From positions 15,453,484 through 15,517,483 of the forward strand of contig NC_061061.1 of NCBI RefSeq assembly GCF_021917145.1: 64,000 bases of DNA. Direction: 5' to 3'. Below are positions 1-11,900 of the stretch, piece after piece (positions within the stretch are counted from its first letter, which is position 1; each line of letters starts with the position of its first letter). The notes beneath the pieces are model-generated. The model worked only from the letters and a program-made list of their open reading frames with translations. It did not search any database and was not told where the DNA came from. Source of the stretch: Hypomesus transpacificus. Its lineage: Eukaryota > Chordata > Actinopteri > Osmeriformes > Osmeridae. Position numbers and translations under genes: made by a program.

Positions 1-290
1 ATGAGGTTTAGCCTTAAACAATCATTTAAGGATAGTTCTACTAGTGGCAGGGCGATAGAGGGGTCCATCAGGACAGACGACTCGCTGTCGGGCTTGACCA
101 GGGCCATGTTGTCCCTCCCATTTCTTCTCATCTACCCCTCATAGTACACTTGAATCTGAACGCATAATAACATCCCGGCCTCAACTACCTGGTAAACAAG
201 TTTTAAATACAGTACACCCTCTACTGTTCCAAAGTCATTGTTCCTCTCTCTCTGATCCACCCTCCCTCTGTCTCTCTTTTGTTCCTGCAG
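1..290 (+). other. arhgap33: 3' part of an arhgap33 intron
   Basis: No coding exon is supported here. The stretch ends in a pyrimidine-rich tract and a good acceptor (TTCCTGCAG, ending at 290) that opens the first arhgap33 exon of the window. The upstream exons, which should encode the PX, SH3 and RhoGAP domains, lie outside the window. Confidence 0.75.
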
Positions 291-3200
291 GTTGCCGTGT
301 CGACAGTGTGACTCTGAGGTCAGCCAAGAGCGAGGAGTCTCTGTCGTCCCAGCACAGCGGAGCAGGTAGCACTCTCACTCCTTTGCTGGAGTCCTGTGTC
401 TACCAACCAGTCAGATTAGGGTCAACAGACTCCTCCCACAGCACTAATGTCTCTCTCTCTCCTTCCGCTCCCTCAGGTCAGTCGAAGGCGCAGCGCCTGC
501 GCAGGCCTCGCTCTAGCAGCGACGGCCTTTCATTGGCCTCCGCCATGGACCCCCAGCTCCTCCCCCAGAGGCCTCCGTCCCGCCTGCCGTCCAGCCGCTC
601 GTACGACAGCCTCCTGCCCGACGACCGGCCTCGCCCTGGGGAGGAGGGCGACGATGAAGACGAAGAGGATGATGAGGACAAAGAGGGCGTCTACATGCTG
701 CCGGACCTCTCTCGGACAGACCCCGCCCCTTCCTGGCACGACGAGGACGTCATTGACTTTAGCCCCACCTTCCTGGAGGACGGGCCAATCGGTGTGGCCA
801 GCACTAGGGATTCTCCGCCCACAGCCAGCCCCCCACCCTATCGTTGCCTTAGCCACCATGGCCACGCCTCTTCCAGCGGCCAGCGCTCAGTCACGGAGGA
901 TCCGGACTCTGTCCTTACCCAATCGGAGGCGACTGCCAGAAGGAGTCTGATCCTCGCAGCGACAGCCCCGCCCCTACAAGTGTTCTGTCAGCACCGACCA
1001 TCCAATAGCAGCCCTGCTGCAACCCAGTCGGTAGAGACAACCAACCAGAGCCCGTCTCACGGTCAGGCCCAGCCGAACTCCGCCCCCGCTGCTCAGCCGC
1101 CCCCAGAAAGGCGTTCCTTCACCAGGAAAGTGGTCAACGCCCTTTCAACCAAGGCCCCCAAGTCTCCGCCCCTTGACATCTCTGACCCTATTGCAATTAG
1201 CGTACCAGCCAAGGTACTACTTTATACTACTATTTGTAGTGTATAGGAGGTCGTTTGCTATCTTTTTAAGTACAGGAAATGTGTCCCCCGTTTCACTGTC
1301 TTCTAAACCAATCATGTGTCTCTGTCAGGTGTTGGAGATGATTGGCGGGCGAGCCGGTGAACTGCCCACCAGCGCTCCCCCAAGCGGCCCCCCCCAGCCC
1401 CCTCAAATGATCTCCATGCTGCTGAGGTCATGTGACTTCCAGCTGAGCGAGAGCTGCCAGCAGGAGATCCGCAGCAAGCTCGGCCCCCCCCCTGATAACA
1501 GGGTCAGAGGTGAGGACTCTGGGGGGGTGGAGATAGTAAATGCATATCTGACTATAGTAGAATATTTAGTCAAGTAATTTCACTGGGTGTGCAATGTTCT
1601 GATAAAGAACATTGATGTGATATTGATATAAACAGAACTCCACGGCCCTCATCTTCTCTCGCTCTCTCTCGCTCCCCCTCGCTCTCTCTATCTGTCTCTC
1701 TCTCCCCCCCTCGCTCTATCTCTCTCTCTCTCCTCAACAGTTATCCCTGGTCCCACAGGCGCTCCTCTGCCCTCTCAGCAGCCCCCCCCTCCCCCTCCCA
1801 AGAACCCCGCCCGCCTCATGGCGCTGGCTCTGGCAGAGAGTGCCAACAAGGCCCTGCGCCAGGGGGCCACGCCCCCTTACCGGCCCCCCCAACCCCGCAC
1901 CCAGGACCCCCCTGACCCCCGCTACAAGCGCTCCCTCTCGGCGGACACCGGCGAGCTGCTGGCCTCAGACCCTAACCAGCTGTACTCTACAGTGCGCCCC
2001 CTGTCTGTGTGGATGAACCAGGGCACTGCAGATACCACCGAGACTGGACACACACAGGAAGACAAGACCCCTGGACAGGTGTGTATGTGTGTCTTTGCAT
2101 TTGGGGGGTCGTCAGAATCAGAAAGGGATTTATTCGCCATGAAAGTTTGCACAGACAAGGAATTTGCTTTGGCAGGAAGGTGCATACAATAAACATGTAG
2201 GAATCTTAAATTTGTATGTGTGTTTCTTTGTGCATGGTCAAGCCGTGGCTCCCCTTTGGTTCCATCATGAACAGGGCAAGCTTTAGGGTTACCATGCCAA
2301 CCCTCATCCCCCTCACTGGAATATCCTCTCTGTCTGTAGTGCATGGAGTGTAATGAGGTGGACAGCCTGGCTGTGCTCTAGAAATCAGACTCCTTGGCTG
2401 GGTCTCTGTTGTAGTTTCAGGGCTATTCAGCCAAGCGTTAGTAGCAGACAGTGTACAGGGCTGGGGTAGCCAGGTCTCTGTGTAGAGGAGGTCTACATAA
2501 GGGGCTCAGTTTGAGGTCAAGACGGTAGTTAATGTCTGTGCTTGCTTGTACGTTGTGTTGCACTGTGTGTGTTGTGTGTGCCGTACGAATGCGGCCGTGT
2601 GTCTGTCTGTGTTTTAAGACACTTTGTTTTTGTTTGTTGTCTCTGTGTAGTGTGTTTGTGTTTACCTTTCTATTAACGTGTGTCGTTTTGTGTTTGTGTG
2701 TCTTCAGGACACTGGAACGCTGTCATCTGAGACCTCGGTGTCTGACTCTGTGGCCTCTGAGCTGTCTGCTGGGAGCTCCTCAGGAGAAGACCACACCCCC
2801 AGCCCCGTCTACACCAATCAAAGCCAGGCGTCCAGACCCAGCCCCGCCCAGGCCCAGCCCCACAGGAAACCCCCTGCCTACTCGCGACAGTTTTCTGCCC
2901 CCCACCTCCAGCAAAAGTCCACCTCTACACCCACCTCATCCCAGCCCCCGTCAGCCCAGCCCCCGCCCCAACTGCAGCTCATCCACTCCAAGTCGGAGAG
3001 CTCGCCCCTGTCCCAGGTGAAGTCCTTCCAGCCCACCAGGCCCAAAGTGCCCCCCAAGCCCCTGGACTTGGCTGTGCAGCGAGACCAGCCTCCCCAGCGC
3101 CCCCTGCTGGCCAAGTCAGACCTGCGGCGCTCTCTGGACTCAGGCAGGGTCAGACGGATGTTTAGTCAGCCGCAGGGCAACCCTCCCCTGGCTCGAGCCT

Positions 3201-5071
3201 ACTCTGAACGCCACTCTGGACCTCCAGACATGCTGGCCCGGTACTACGCTGCCAGGACAGCCGGTCAGCCGGCCCCTGGACCCCAGCCCCCCACCCCCCC
3301 GCAGCAGGCCCACATCCGGCCTGTACCTCCTTCCTCCTCAGACGACCCAGGAAAGGGCGAGAACTTTTACTACGAGATCGCAGGGCCCGAACCTCCGCAG
3401 GGCCCACCCAGCTACGCACGCCACTCCTACCAGAACATGAGGCTTGACCTGGAGGGCAACTTCCGCCCCACGCCCCAGCACGCTCACCCAGACCCCAGTT
3501 CCAGGCCTCTCTCCCGGGGGCACCAGCAACCCCAGCCCCCTTACCCTGGAGCTCAGAGACTCCCCCAGCTCTGGTCCTCGGAGGCAACACGGGCCTGGGC
3601 CGCCGCCCACTCTCACAGCCACTCGCAGTCCTTCTCCCATGGCCACACCCACCAGCGCTCCCACGAAGGGCCCCGGCCGCGCCCCCAGCGCCAGTCCTCC
3701 TCCTCCGTGCGCCAGGCTCGTAGTGAGGTGCATCCCCTCCCCTCCTCCTCCATCGTGCCGCTGTCTGTTCACCAGCGGAGCCCGCAGCTCCGCCAGCCCG
3801 ACGTCACCGCCTCGCAGCTACACCCCTACTTTGAAAACGGGAGGGTGTGCTACCGCCCCCAGTCTGAGGATCCCCCCCTCACAGCCCAGCACCCCCAGAC
3901 TGACAGGCAGGCTGGTACGGAGCTGACGGAACCCGTTTATGTCAACTACCCCTACACCTGCCCCGCTCCTCACCCTCTCACCCCCCGCCCTGACCCTCTC
4001 CCCCCTCCCTCTGACCTTAGCACCAGGGGCTGGGCCACCACCAACCTGGACAACACCACCCAGGCCACGACCTCTGACCCCCTCTCAGAGGGGCAGGAGG
4101 AGCCCGCCCAACCCTCCTCGGAGAAAGGAGGGTCCACTAGCCTTAGCCCCATCTCCCCAGACAGCCCCGCTGCCCAGATGGACCAGACCCATGGTTTCTC
4201 CCCACCCCTGGGACTCGAGGGGCAGTCCGGCCAGTTCCTCCCTGCTTCCACAGCTTCTCCTGGGGCCCATTACCGCAGTCGCTCTGACCCCCAGAGTTCC
4301 AGCAACCATGAGCCCAGGATGGAGGGCAGGGTCAATGTTCCAGTGGAGGGCCCCCAGTGCCTGTCAGGAAAGGACATTGCCTCTTTGTTGATAGAGAAGC
4401 TGGTGGAGGAAGAGAGGGCCGATAGGGTGGACCCTTCCTCTAACATGACTTCTTCCTCTGCCTCCTCCTCTTCCTCCCCCCAGCTGGACCACCCCGCCAA
4501 CCCCTATTCCCACCACCCCTCCCAGCCCCCTCCGGCCTACAACGTCTACACCCCCGGCCCCTCGCGCTCGCGTGCCTCGGTGGGGGGGGCGGGGGGGGGC
4601 TTTCACAGGCAGGACCCTCTGCGACGCTCCTCCTCGGGGGGGCAGTACCGCCAAGCCTATGACGTCATGCCCTCTGGGGACCAGGTACTCAAGTTCTACA
4701 GATCCACAGACTTAACCCAAGGAGACGTACCCACCCCCAGCCCTAACCCTTACCCCCCTCGGCAGCAGTACCCGGAGCCCCCTTACCCCTCTCGCAGCTC
4801 CTACCCCTTTGCCCCCCAACCAATCACTTCTCCCTCCGCTGCCCTGGCAGGTCTTTCTCTGGGGGGTCCGCGGGCCTTCCCTCCCCAGTACCCTTTCCAG
4901 CCTGGTCCTGTGCTGGGCCAGTACCCTAACGCCCCCCATCGGGATCTTACCCCCGACTCCTCCCAAAGGCCTCCGGGCCTCCGCAATCAGAGGGGCTTAG
5001 CCCGGCAGGGAAGCTTGCCCGGACCTAACTGGACCATCCACACTGAGGGCCAGACACGCAGCTACTGCTGA
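291..5071 (+). CDS. arhgap33: Rho GTPase-activating protein 33, C-terminal exons (5'-partial)
   Basis: Five coding exons are joined: 291-365, 477-1213, 1329-1509, 1741-2078 and 2708-5071. All junctions are GT-AG and phases agree, giving about 1230 residues that end in TGA. This is the disordered, proline/serine-rich tail of a RhoGAP of the ARHGAP32/33 (SNX26/TCGAP) group; the catalytic domains are off the left edge. Landmarks shared with mammalian ARHGAP33 are VTLRSAKSEESLSSQ at the first exon, a LRRPRSSSDG block, DISDPIAISVPAKVLEMIGG across the exon 2-3 junction, KNPARLMALALAE (about 1800-1838), ENFYYEI (about 3360), EPVYVNY (about 3930; a YVN motif suited to SH2 binding) and the terminal EGQTRSYC. 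The acidic block EDEEDDEDKEG lies near 655-690. The last exon is unusually long and the tail clearly longer than in human. Known role of the family: down-regulation of Cdc42/Rac-type GTPases and receptor trafficking. The first intron (366-476) keeps the frame open. Confidence 0.95.
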
Positions 5072-5100
5072 GACCAGCCCTGGGCCCTCACATGCAGATA

Positions 5101-5600
5101 CGCACCCTGACATGCAGGTACAGGCCCAGATATGCAGGTACAGGCCCAGACATGCAGGTACGGGCCCAGACATGCAGGTACGCACCCTGACATGCAGGTA
5201 CGCACCCTGACATGCAGGTACGGGCCCAGACATGCAGGTACGGGCCCAGACATGCAGGTACGCACCCTGACATGCAGGTACGCACCCTGACATGCAGGTA
5301 CGGGCCCAGACATGCAGGTACGGGCCCAGACATGCAGGTACGCACCCTGACATGCAGGTACGCACCCTGACATGCAGGTACGGGCCCAGACATGCAGGTA
5401 CGGGCCCAGACATGCAGGTACGGGCCCAGACATGCAGGTACGCACCCTGACATGCAGGTACGGGCCCAGACATGCAGGTACGCACCCTGACATGCAGGTA
5501 CGCACCCTGACATGCAGGTACGCACCCTGACATGCAGGTACGGGCCCAGACATGCAGGTACGCACCCTGACATGCAGGTACGGGCCCAGACATGCAGGTA
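5101..5600. repeat. 20-bp two-variant minisatellite, 25 units
   Basis: Twenty-five head-to-tail 20-bp units without any length change fill exactly 500 bp. Two main variants occur: A is CGGGCCCAGACATGCAGGTA and B is CGCACCCTGACATGCAGGTA. Two early units are CAGGCCCAGA variants of A. The order is B a a A B B A A B B A A B B A A A B A B B B A B A, so the central part has an 80-bp AABB higher-order period. Every unit carries CAG|GTAC, which resembles a 5' splice site on the plus strand. The array begins about 30 bp after the arhgap33 stop codon. Confidence 0.98.
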
Positions 5601-5977
5601 CGACGTTTGGGTTTTAGTATTACATGCTGCACATGGTGCAACAGCCCAGCCACTATTATACTGACACACAGAGCACACACTGGTCCAAAGCAGTGTAGAG
5701 GATGATCCACACTAGAGAGCCTAAGGTTGGGGTGGGAATTGTCTTCCTTTAGGGTTGTTTAAATGGGTCCTGCGTTAGGCTGAGGCAGATCTGGTTCTGG
5801 TTTCAACCCCAACACTTCCTCAGATCATCATAACAGCACACTTTAAACTACTGGACCAATGGGAGGGAGGGACATTTGGATGAAGGTGAATAGAATCAAA
5901 GAGACAAACCGACAAGTGGCTTAGATAGAGAACATTCATGAGTGGCCTGGGAGGGGGAAAGAGGAGAGAGTGAAAGT

Positions 5978-6008
<31 letters not shown>

Positions 6009-8025
6009 GGGGGGGAGGGAGAGGGAGAGGAAGGGGATGAGGAGAGAAAATCAGGTTCTCTGTAGAGTGGGTGCTGTGTGTCTGTATGGGTGGGGTTGTG
6101 ATTGGTTTAGAGATTTTAGATTTGACCCCTGAGATAGGTGGACACAAGGACGTAACTAGTTTTCTTTCCTCACAAGTCCATCTAAAACTGATGATTGGTT
6201 GTGAGGGTTCATAAACTTGACTGATTGGTTGATGATAATGTGAGTTTTTTATTTGTATTATTGGTTTTACCTTTTTTATTTATTTAGTTGTTGCCCTATG
6301 GATTTTGAAGAATGCATGTAATATAGAGAATTGTTTTTTGAAAGAATAAGTACTGTATTATTTCAATGTTTTGCTTTATTTTCATCCCTGGACAGTGTGT
6401 GTTTGTGTGAGTCTGAGTGCACCTCCATGATTTGATGTGCATGTGTATGCGTAAGTGTGTGTGTCCAATGGTGATTTCAAAAGCACATTATAAAAAAAAA
6501 TGTTTCAAAAAAGAAACTTGAGTGGAACTAAACACTGCCTTCTATTTTAAGGGAAAATAATAGTTGGGAGTTAATATCTCCTTGTCTCTCTGAATGCTAA
6601 CTCTGTTTTTCTGATGAGCTTGAGAACTGCATGTCTGTAGTTACAGCACATGTCAGTATGGCCAGTACTGTTCAATAGGTCAATATTAACACTTGTTTGA
6701 AGTTTTTGTATGTCGAGAGACAGATGCTTTCACCCAAAGCTGCTGTGATGAAACTGTTCAACTCCCTCTGCTCCGTGTGTCAGTCCCGTTTGTCGCTCGG
6801 AGGAGAGACCCCTCTCCCCCTCAAGTCGTTCATCTCGAGTTGGACACACAGTTGTACACACAACCCCTATGCAACGTCCCCTGGATCGAGCCACAAGACT
6901 GACCCCCCCGATCCCACTCCTAGTGTCGGCTGTGGTGTGGTTACATTCCCATCGTGGTTACATTCCCATCGTAGAAGCGTAACATTCCATGATCATACCA
7001 CGTTGTCTTAATACTGTCTGGTTTACTGTATATCACTGTACCTGAGACAGCTGTCTCTACTTCTATAGGTAGAATGCCCCTGGAACTGGTACTATTACTG
7101 CACATATCTTTCTCCTGTAGACTTGTACACTACGTACAGCCCTTAGATTTACATAAACATTGTTCCTGTTTCTTATACAGCCTGTGTATGATATGGTTAA
7201 GTGAAGTTGGCATTGTAGAAAGGCGGCATTGGAAGCCTGGGATCATTGTTGGCTTCTATTAAAGCTGTGTAGGAAAGGGTCGTGTGTACTGAGGCAGCAG
7301 GCAGTATTTGTGTGTGTGTGTTTGTGTTCAAGTGTGTGTGTACTTCGCAATGTGTGTACAAGTCTGCTTTAGCCTAGAGACCACTATTACTGAGGGTTTC
7401 TATATGTGAGACCTGATGCAAAAATGCTTAGGGGGTCTTCTCTCCAATATGGTCTGGGTTTGTGTTCCAGGTGCCTTTTCTGATGAACAATCATTAGGCT
7501 CAGTAAAGTATAAGGACACGCGTTCTGTTCCCGGCATTGCCGTTTCTATACTGTTCTCTCTGTTCTAGAACTGTGAACGTGTTCTAGAACTGTGAACGTG
7601 TTAAGGTATCGCGGCCATGTGGCTGTCCCTGACTTTAAGCCTTTCATTCCACTTCTAAATGACTCTGATGCTTCTTTTGAAGGATAAATATTCCTCCTCT
7701 ATGTGGCTGTGAGTTTGGGATGCGTTTAGGTGAATGTGTGTGTTTGTGCGTCCGCCTGTTTCTTTTTTCACCTGTGGTGACGGTGTGAAAGTCGGCATGA
7801 CTCCCTTCTCATATCTATGCAGTGATCAAGTACAGTCACGGAATGTGGGGAACTCTTCAGACTACTATACTACCTATATGTGTGTGTGTGTGTGTGTGTC
7901 TTTATGTGTGTGTGTCTGTATGTATGTGTGTGTGACCGGAACATTCAGTCCCAGATGATTCTCCCAGCCTTATAGCACTTGGCAAAAGGCAATTCATCTT
8001 ATTTTGTAATATTTTCAAACGTGTG

Positions 8026-8031
8026 AATAAA
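8026..8031 (+). terminator. arhgap33: poly(A) signal, arhgap33 3' end
   Basis: This is an AATAAA on the plus strand, the last one before upk1a begins on the other strand. An A17 tract (8077-8093) follows 45 bp later. Assignment to arhgap33 rests on position and orientation. Confidence 0.6.
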
Positions 8032-8144
8032 AAACCTTAAGGTCTCAAAGATGAAACTTGACGTCTTGTGTTTCTTAAAAAAAAAAAAAAAAAGATGTTC
8101 AGGGATGACATCAGTACTGTTTTGTTTGTAAACATTTGCTGTGG

Positions 8145-8150
8145 TTTATT
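8145..8150 (-). terminator. upk1a: poly(A) signal, upk1a 3' end
   Basis: TTTATT on the plus strand is AATAAA on the minus strand. It lies 414 bp past the upk1a stop, giving a short 3' UTR of about 430 nt. It faces the plus-strand signal at 8026 at a distance of about 115 bp, so the two transcripts end almost on top of each other. Confidence 0.6.
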
Positions 8151-8563
8151 TTTACAAATGCATATTCAATTACAGTTTGAAAAAAAGAAATGTTATATAA
8201 ATAAATATGATCTTGTAAATATTCTATTGGCAAGTGAAAATATTTGAAATTGGGACATGTGAAATGTACTGCCACATACATCCCCTTTAAGAATAGTTTT
8301 GGTCTCAAATGCAATCTTTGATGAGAAAAGCACAGTCGGTCAGTTACAAAAGCACCACATTTTACCAACATACTAAGTTCAGTTTGTGAAGCTGTTACAG
8401 TGCATTATGAAAGCAACAGAATATAAAAAGAATAAACTAACCCATAAAAATACCATAAAATATACTGATATATGAACATAATATATTCACTCAACTTTCT
8501 TGTATGTGTTTGATATACGTCGTGTTGTGCACCGAGGGGTGGTGCATCAGAATTCTCCTGGTT

Positions 8564-11267
8564 TTACAGCGTGACGTAGTAGATCATTGCCAGGACCATT
8601 ATCCAGAACTGAAACACACCAGAAGATGAAGAATAACAAAGTGACCATTACGTTTGCATAAATCTGACTTTGTTATTTTATCATGTATTTCGTGTGTGTG
8701 TGTGTGTTTGTGAGGGTGTTTGTGACTGGGGCAGGCATGACTCACTATGAACATAAGGACAGCAAAGCCGTACCAGCTGACAGCCCAGGTGTAACGACTG
8801 AACACAGTTTCGATATAATTGAAACAACCCTAGAAGAGAGGGAGAGACAGTTTGGTCCAAAGTTTCTATTTTTTAAGTCGTTATCTTTATCTCTGGAGGA
8901 TGAGACATATATATTATTAGACGTTTTTTTTACGGTTTAAGCAAAGCAGGATAGTCTGGTTGCGTATTCCTTTGTTGAGAATGTCCTATACAATGTGAAT
9001 GTCGATTTATTTCTGTCTGGCTGCCTGATTATGTCGAGCTGGCTAACACACCTTAGTAAACATGACACTGGCCTGGCCCACTTTGCAGGCCTCCAAATCT
9101 ACAATCTCGTAGTTATTCTTCTTCTGGCAGCAGTGCAGCGGCCATGGGTACACCGTCCCAAACGTCTCCCTGAAGGTAGAGTTGTACTCTATCCAGTCCA
9201 TCGGGCTGTCTGCGCCACAGCACTGGGCCTGATAAGGAGAAAGGGCAGAAAACTCAATAGTAATCTTCAAGTAGATCTTTGAATCTGTCAATCTAATGTT
9301 ATGGGTGGGTATGTTTAAATGATATGAGCAAAATTCACATGAAAGACCTCCCCATCTCTAGAACCTACAGAGAATTAGGGCTGGATCTTTACTTCAACGC
9401 TTTGGCCTGAGGAGAATGTTTTGGTGAGACAAACGTAGACACCTATTACCAACAACACAGCAGCTCCCATACTGTGCTGTCTGAAAAAGGATAATTTTCT
9501 TTCCCATGTGAAAGAGACCCAACTGGTTTATCCAGCACATCCACGCAAAAACACACTCATGTTCAGGTCAGGCCTGAACACAACATACTGCTGCTCCCAA
9601 GGGTGTGCATGTATGTGTGACGATCCACAAAAACCTTACACGATGCCAAGCCTCTGTTAGTAGTGTATTAGGAATGTGTTGGCTATGGCTAAGATTAGGT
9701 ACAATACTATTCATTGGGAACACTCCTGCCATTCACTCCCTCTCTCTTTCTGTCCCCATCCCTTCCTCTCTTGTCCTACTCAGCATGATTATAAGTTGAT
9801 TTCTAGCACACACTCAAACACACACACCAATACACACTCACGTCTTTCATGAGTCGGTTCCAAGTTAGGGTGATTTCACTGCCGGCTTTGCCATCAGCAG
9901 CATAATACGTCAACATCTGTTTCTTCATTAGGTTGCTGTTCCCAACCAGCTATGGGAATAGAAAACATAAAGGGGTACGGTTAGATTACAGAGGAACTCA
10001 AACGAGTATTTCTCAGATTTTCTTCCTCCGGCTACTTTAAGAGGTTCACTGTTAATCATTGCCCACTGAGCCTTTAAATTGGCCACCTAATTATGTCTAT
10101 GTTTTAATCATGCACAATGATAACAATCCTGTAAATAAGCTTCAAAACAACTCATAGTTCTGACTGCCTACTAAGGGATCTATGAGGTTCTAGAGCTGGT
10201 GCCATTCCCCAAGCTAGAGGGTCAGATGGCTGAGCGGTCAGATGGCTGAGCGGTTAGGGAGTCGGGCTATTAATCAGAAGGTTGTTGGTTCGATTCCTAG
10301 CCGTGCCAAATGATGTTGTGTCCTTGGGCAAGGCACTTCACCCTACTTGCTTCGGGGGGAATGTCCCTGTACTTACTGTAAGTCGCTCTGTTAAATGACT
10401 AAATGTAAATGTACTAATGCAAGATACTCACATAGTCCCTGTGGGTGACTGCAGTGATGCAGGAGGCACACTCAAATATGAAGATGATCAGCATTAAGAT
10501 GAGGTACTGCAACCAACACACACAGAACATCACTTTAGGATAATTAGGATTAGGATCATGGCTATGTCTGGCTGTTGATAATAATAAATTATATTTATAA
10601 TGCACTCAATATTTAGACAATGTCTGAGTGCTACAAAGCCTATAGTACTAAAAGTAAAAGAATCAAAGTTTATAAATTAACATAAAAAAAGAAAGATCTA
10701 AGTCAATAAATAATAAAAAGCAAAACCTATAAAACACATTTAATGAAAGTCTTTTTTTTAAAGATATGTTTTCAGGTTTCCTTTAAAAACATCTGTCATC
10801 TGTTTGTCTGCCTCTGGGTTTGTCTGGCACCCTCTTTCTGTGTCCCTGTCTCTCTCCTTTTCCCTGTTCTTCTGTCTGTGTCTTACCGTCAACACGAGTC
10901 CCTTGCTCCTCCACAGGGCAGCCAGGACTCCAAATATGCAAGTGCAGAAGAAGGCGAAGCCTGTGAAAATGGCAATCCAGGCACCGGCAAAAATGTCATC
11001 TTTCCCTGACCATTTAGCAAGCGGGTAAAGCCCGAAGCTATCCACAGCCACCCAGATAGCCAGTGCACACAATGCCAGACCTGCAGCCTGTAAAACAGAA
11101 TAAGGGTGATCATTTATGTTATTAGAGTGTCTTTGTTAGCTACTGTATTTAAAATTGCTGATGATGGACAAACAATGGGTTCGCTATTAAGTTCTACATA
11201 CAGCTGCAAACAAGTTCCCCAGGATGACTACAACCATGAGACAGGTGGATCCACGTTTGTCGGCCAT
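8564..11267 (-). CDS. upk1a: Uroplakin-1a (tetraspanin)
   Basis: Seven coding exons run on the minus strand: 11267-11202, 11087-10887, 10506-10432, 9949-9842, 9228-9052, 8829-8746 and 8608-8564. All are GT-AG with whole-codon exons, giving 251 residues; human UPK1A has 258. The start MADKRGSTCLM is the first ATG after an acceptor at 11273. The four-membrane-segment tetraspanin plan is clear. The KDDIFAGAWIAIF block after TM1 matches UPK1A KDDVFAGAWIAIF closely, and FECASCIT-THRDY ends TM3. The large loop has CCG (153-155), PMDW (159-162), a CC pair (183-184), C198 and C211, the usual six cysteines, plus an N-glycosylation sequon NST at 166. The last exon encodes TM4 and a short tail. Uroplakin 1a pairs with uroplakin 2 in apical epithelial plaques in mammals; the role in fish epithelia is inferred. 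UPK1B is the alternative but fits less well. SINE copies lie in the third coding intron. Confidence 0.95.
10221..10410 (+). repeat. tRNA-headed SINE, copy 1
   Basis: The head has a box A-like GATGGCTGAGCGGTTAGGGA and a box B GGTTCGATTCC, followed by the family body (GCAAGGCACTTCACCCTACT) and the tail ending AAATGACTAAATGTAAAT. The first 16 bp (GTCAGATGGCTGAGCG) are duplicated in tandem at 10221 and 10237. The tail lacks the GATAAGAGCGTCTGC segment present in the copy at 22772. It lies in a upk1a intron, antisense to that gene. Confidence 0.9.
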
Positions 11268-11754
11268 GGTGTCTGTCAGAGAAGAGCAGAGAAATATAAA
11301 ATTTCTGAGAGAAGATAAAGAATAACTGTTCCACTTAATTGAGACAGGCGAATAAGTACATGCAGTGCAGAGAGGGGGAATGTAACAGTCAAGGGAGTGG
11401 TTGGCAGCTTCTTTTCACTCATACGGCACCTCAGCTGGTCTGACCTGTTCTCTAAATTGTCTCAGCCCAGGGTAAATTACTGACTAACTAAAATGAGACT
11501 TCATTGATAACAGAAACAATGGTACAGACTTAAATAATGTATTTTGTACAGCGTTTTTGTACATTTTCATTGTTCACTACTCATTTCTCAATCTAAATTA
11601 ACTTAATTGTATTATGCACAGTTATTTTCTTACAACAAATATCATTATAGCACATTCCTGATAGTGCCCTAACGGTTCAATTTCCGTTAGCTTTTCTCTG
11701 TTTCTCGTTGGAAAACTATTTGTCACTTCACGCACAATTAAACCTATTGCCTAC

Positions 11755-11900
11755 CTGAGGTCAGTCCGGTAGTTTGCTTTGATTTTGGATGTTGCGCTCG
11801 GTGCGAGAGCCCTTCGGTTGAGGCTTCAGTTGATTTCTCGTATCAGGTTTGGCCGGGGTAGGGTGTAGTAGTAGGCTTGAAAATTATTGACGTCATTGAT
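11755..11900 (-). promoter_or_regulatory. upk1a: Inferred upk1a 5' UTR exon and promoter region
   Basis: On the minus strand a donor-like CTCAG|GTAGGC occurs at 11755/11754. The first coding exon has an acceptor (CTGACAG) only 5 nt before the ATG, so a separate upstream untranslated exon is required, and this is the nearest good candidate. No clear TATA box is seen. Transcript start and exon length are unknown. Confidence 0.4.

Larger units (their letters stand above)
5072..8050 (+). other. arhgap33: arhgap33 3' UTR (about 3 kb)
   Basis: No coding exon is seen between the arhgap33 stop and the first good AATAAA at 8026. The stretch holds the 20-bp minisatellite, a GA/G-rich tract at about 5968-6015, GT-rich runs (7309-7340, 7878-7935) and an ATTAAA at about 7259 that could give a shorter 3' end. 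The extent is inferred from the poly(A) signal, not from transcripts. Confidence 0.65.

Noticed and set aside
1-130. Minus-strand stretch reading MALVKPDSESSVLMDPSIALP
   Set aside because: It looks protein-like by composition but lies in an arhgap33 intron without flanking splice sites on that strand, and matches no family I recognise.
5101-5600. Possible CRISPR-like array
   Set aside because: Units abut directly with no unique spacers, and the host is a vertebrate. The 28-bp array at 43359-43554 was rejected for the same reason.
4997-5710. Antisense open frames of 160-240 codons with a Cys-rich repeat
   Set aside because: They follow from the 20-bp unit, which is stop-free in all minus frames; three units make one 20-residue period. 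They lie in the arhgap33 3' UTR and have no promoter or conservation evidence.
10240-10302. tRNA gene (box A and box B present)
   Set aside because: The cloverleaf cannot be completed, and the sequence continues into a SINE body and tail repeated elsewhere. The same applies to 13838, 18792, 22772 and the reverse copies.
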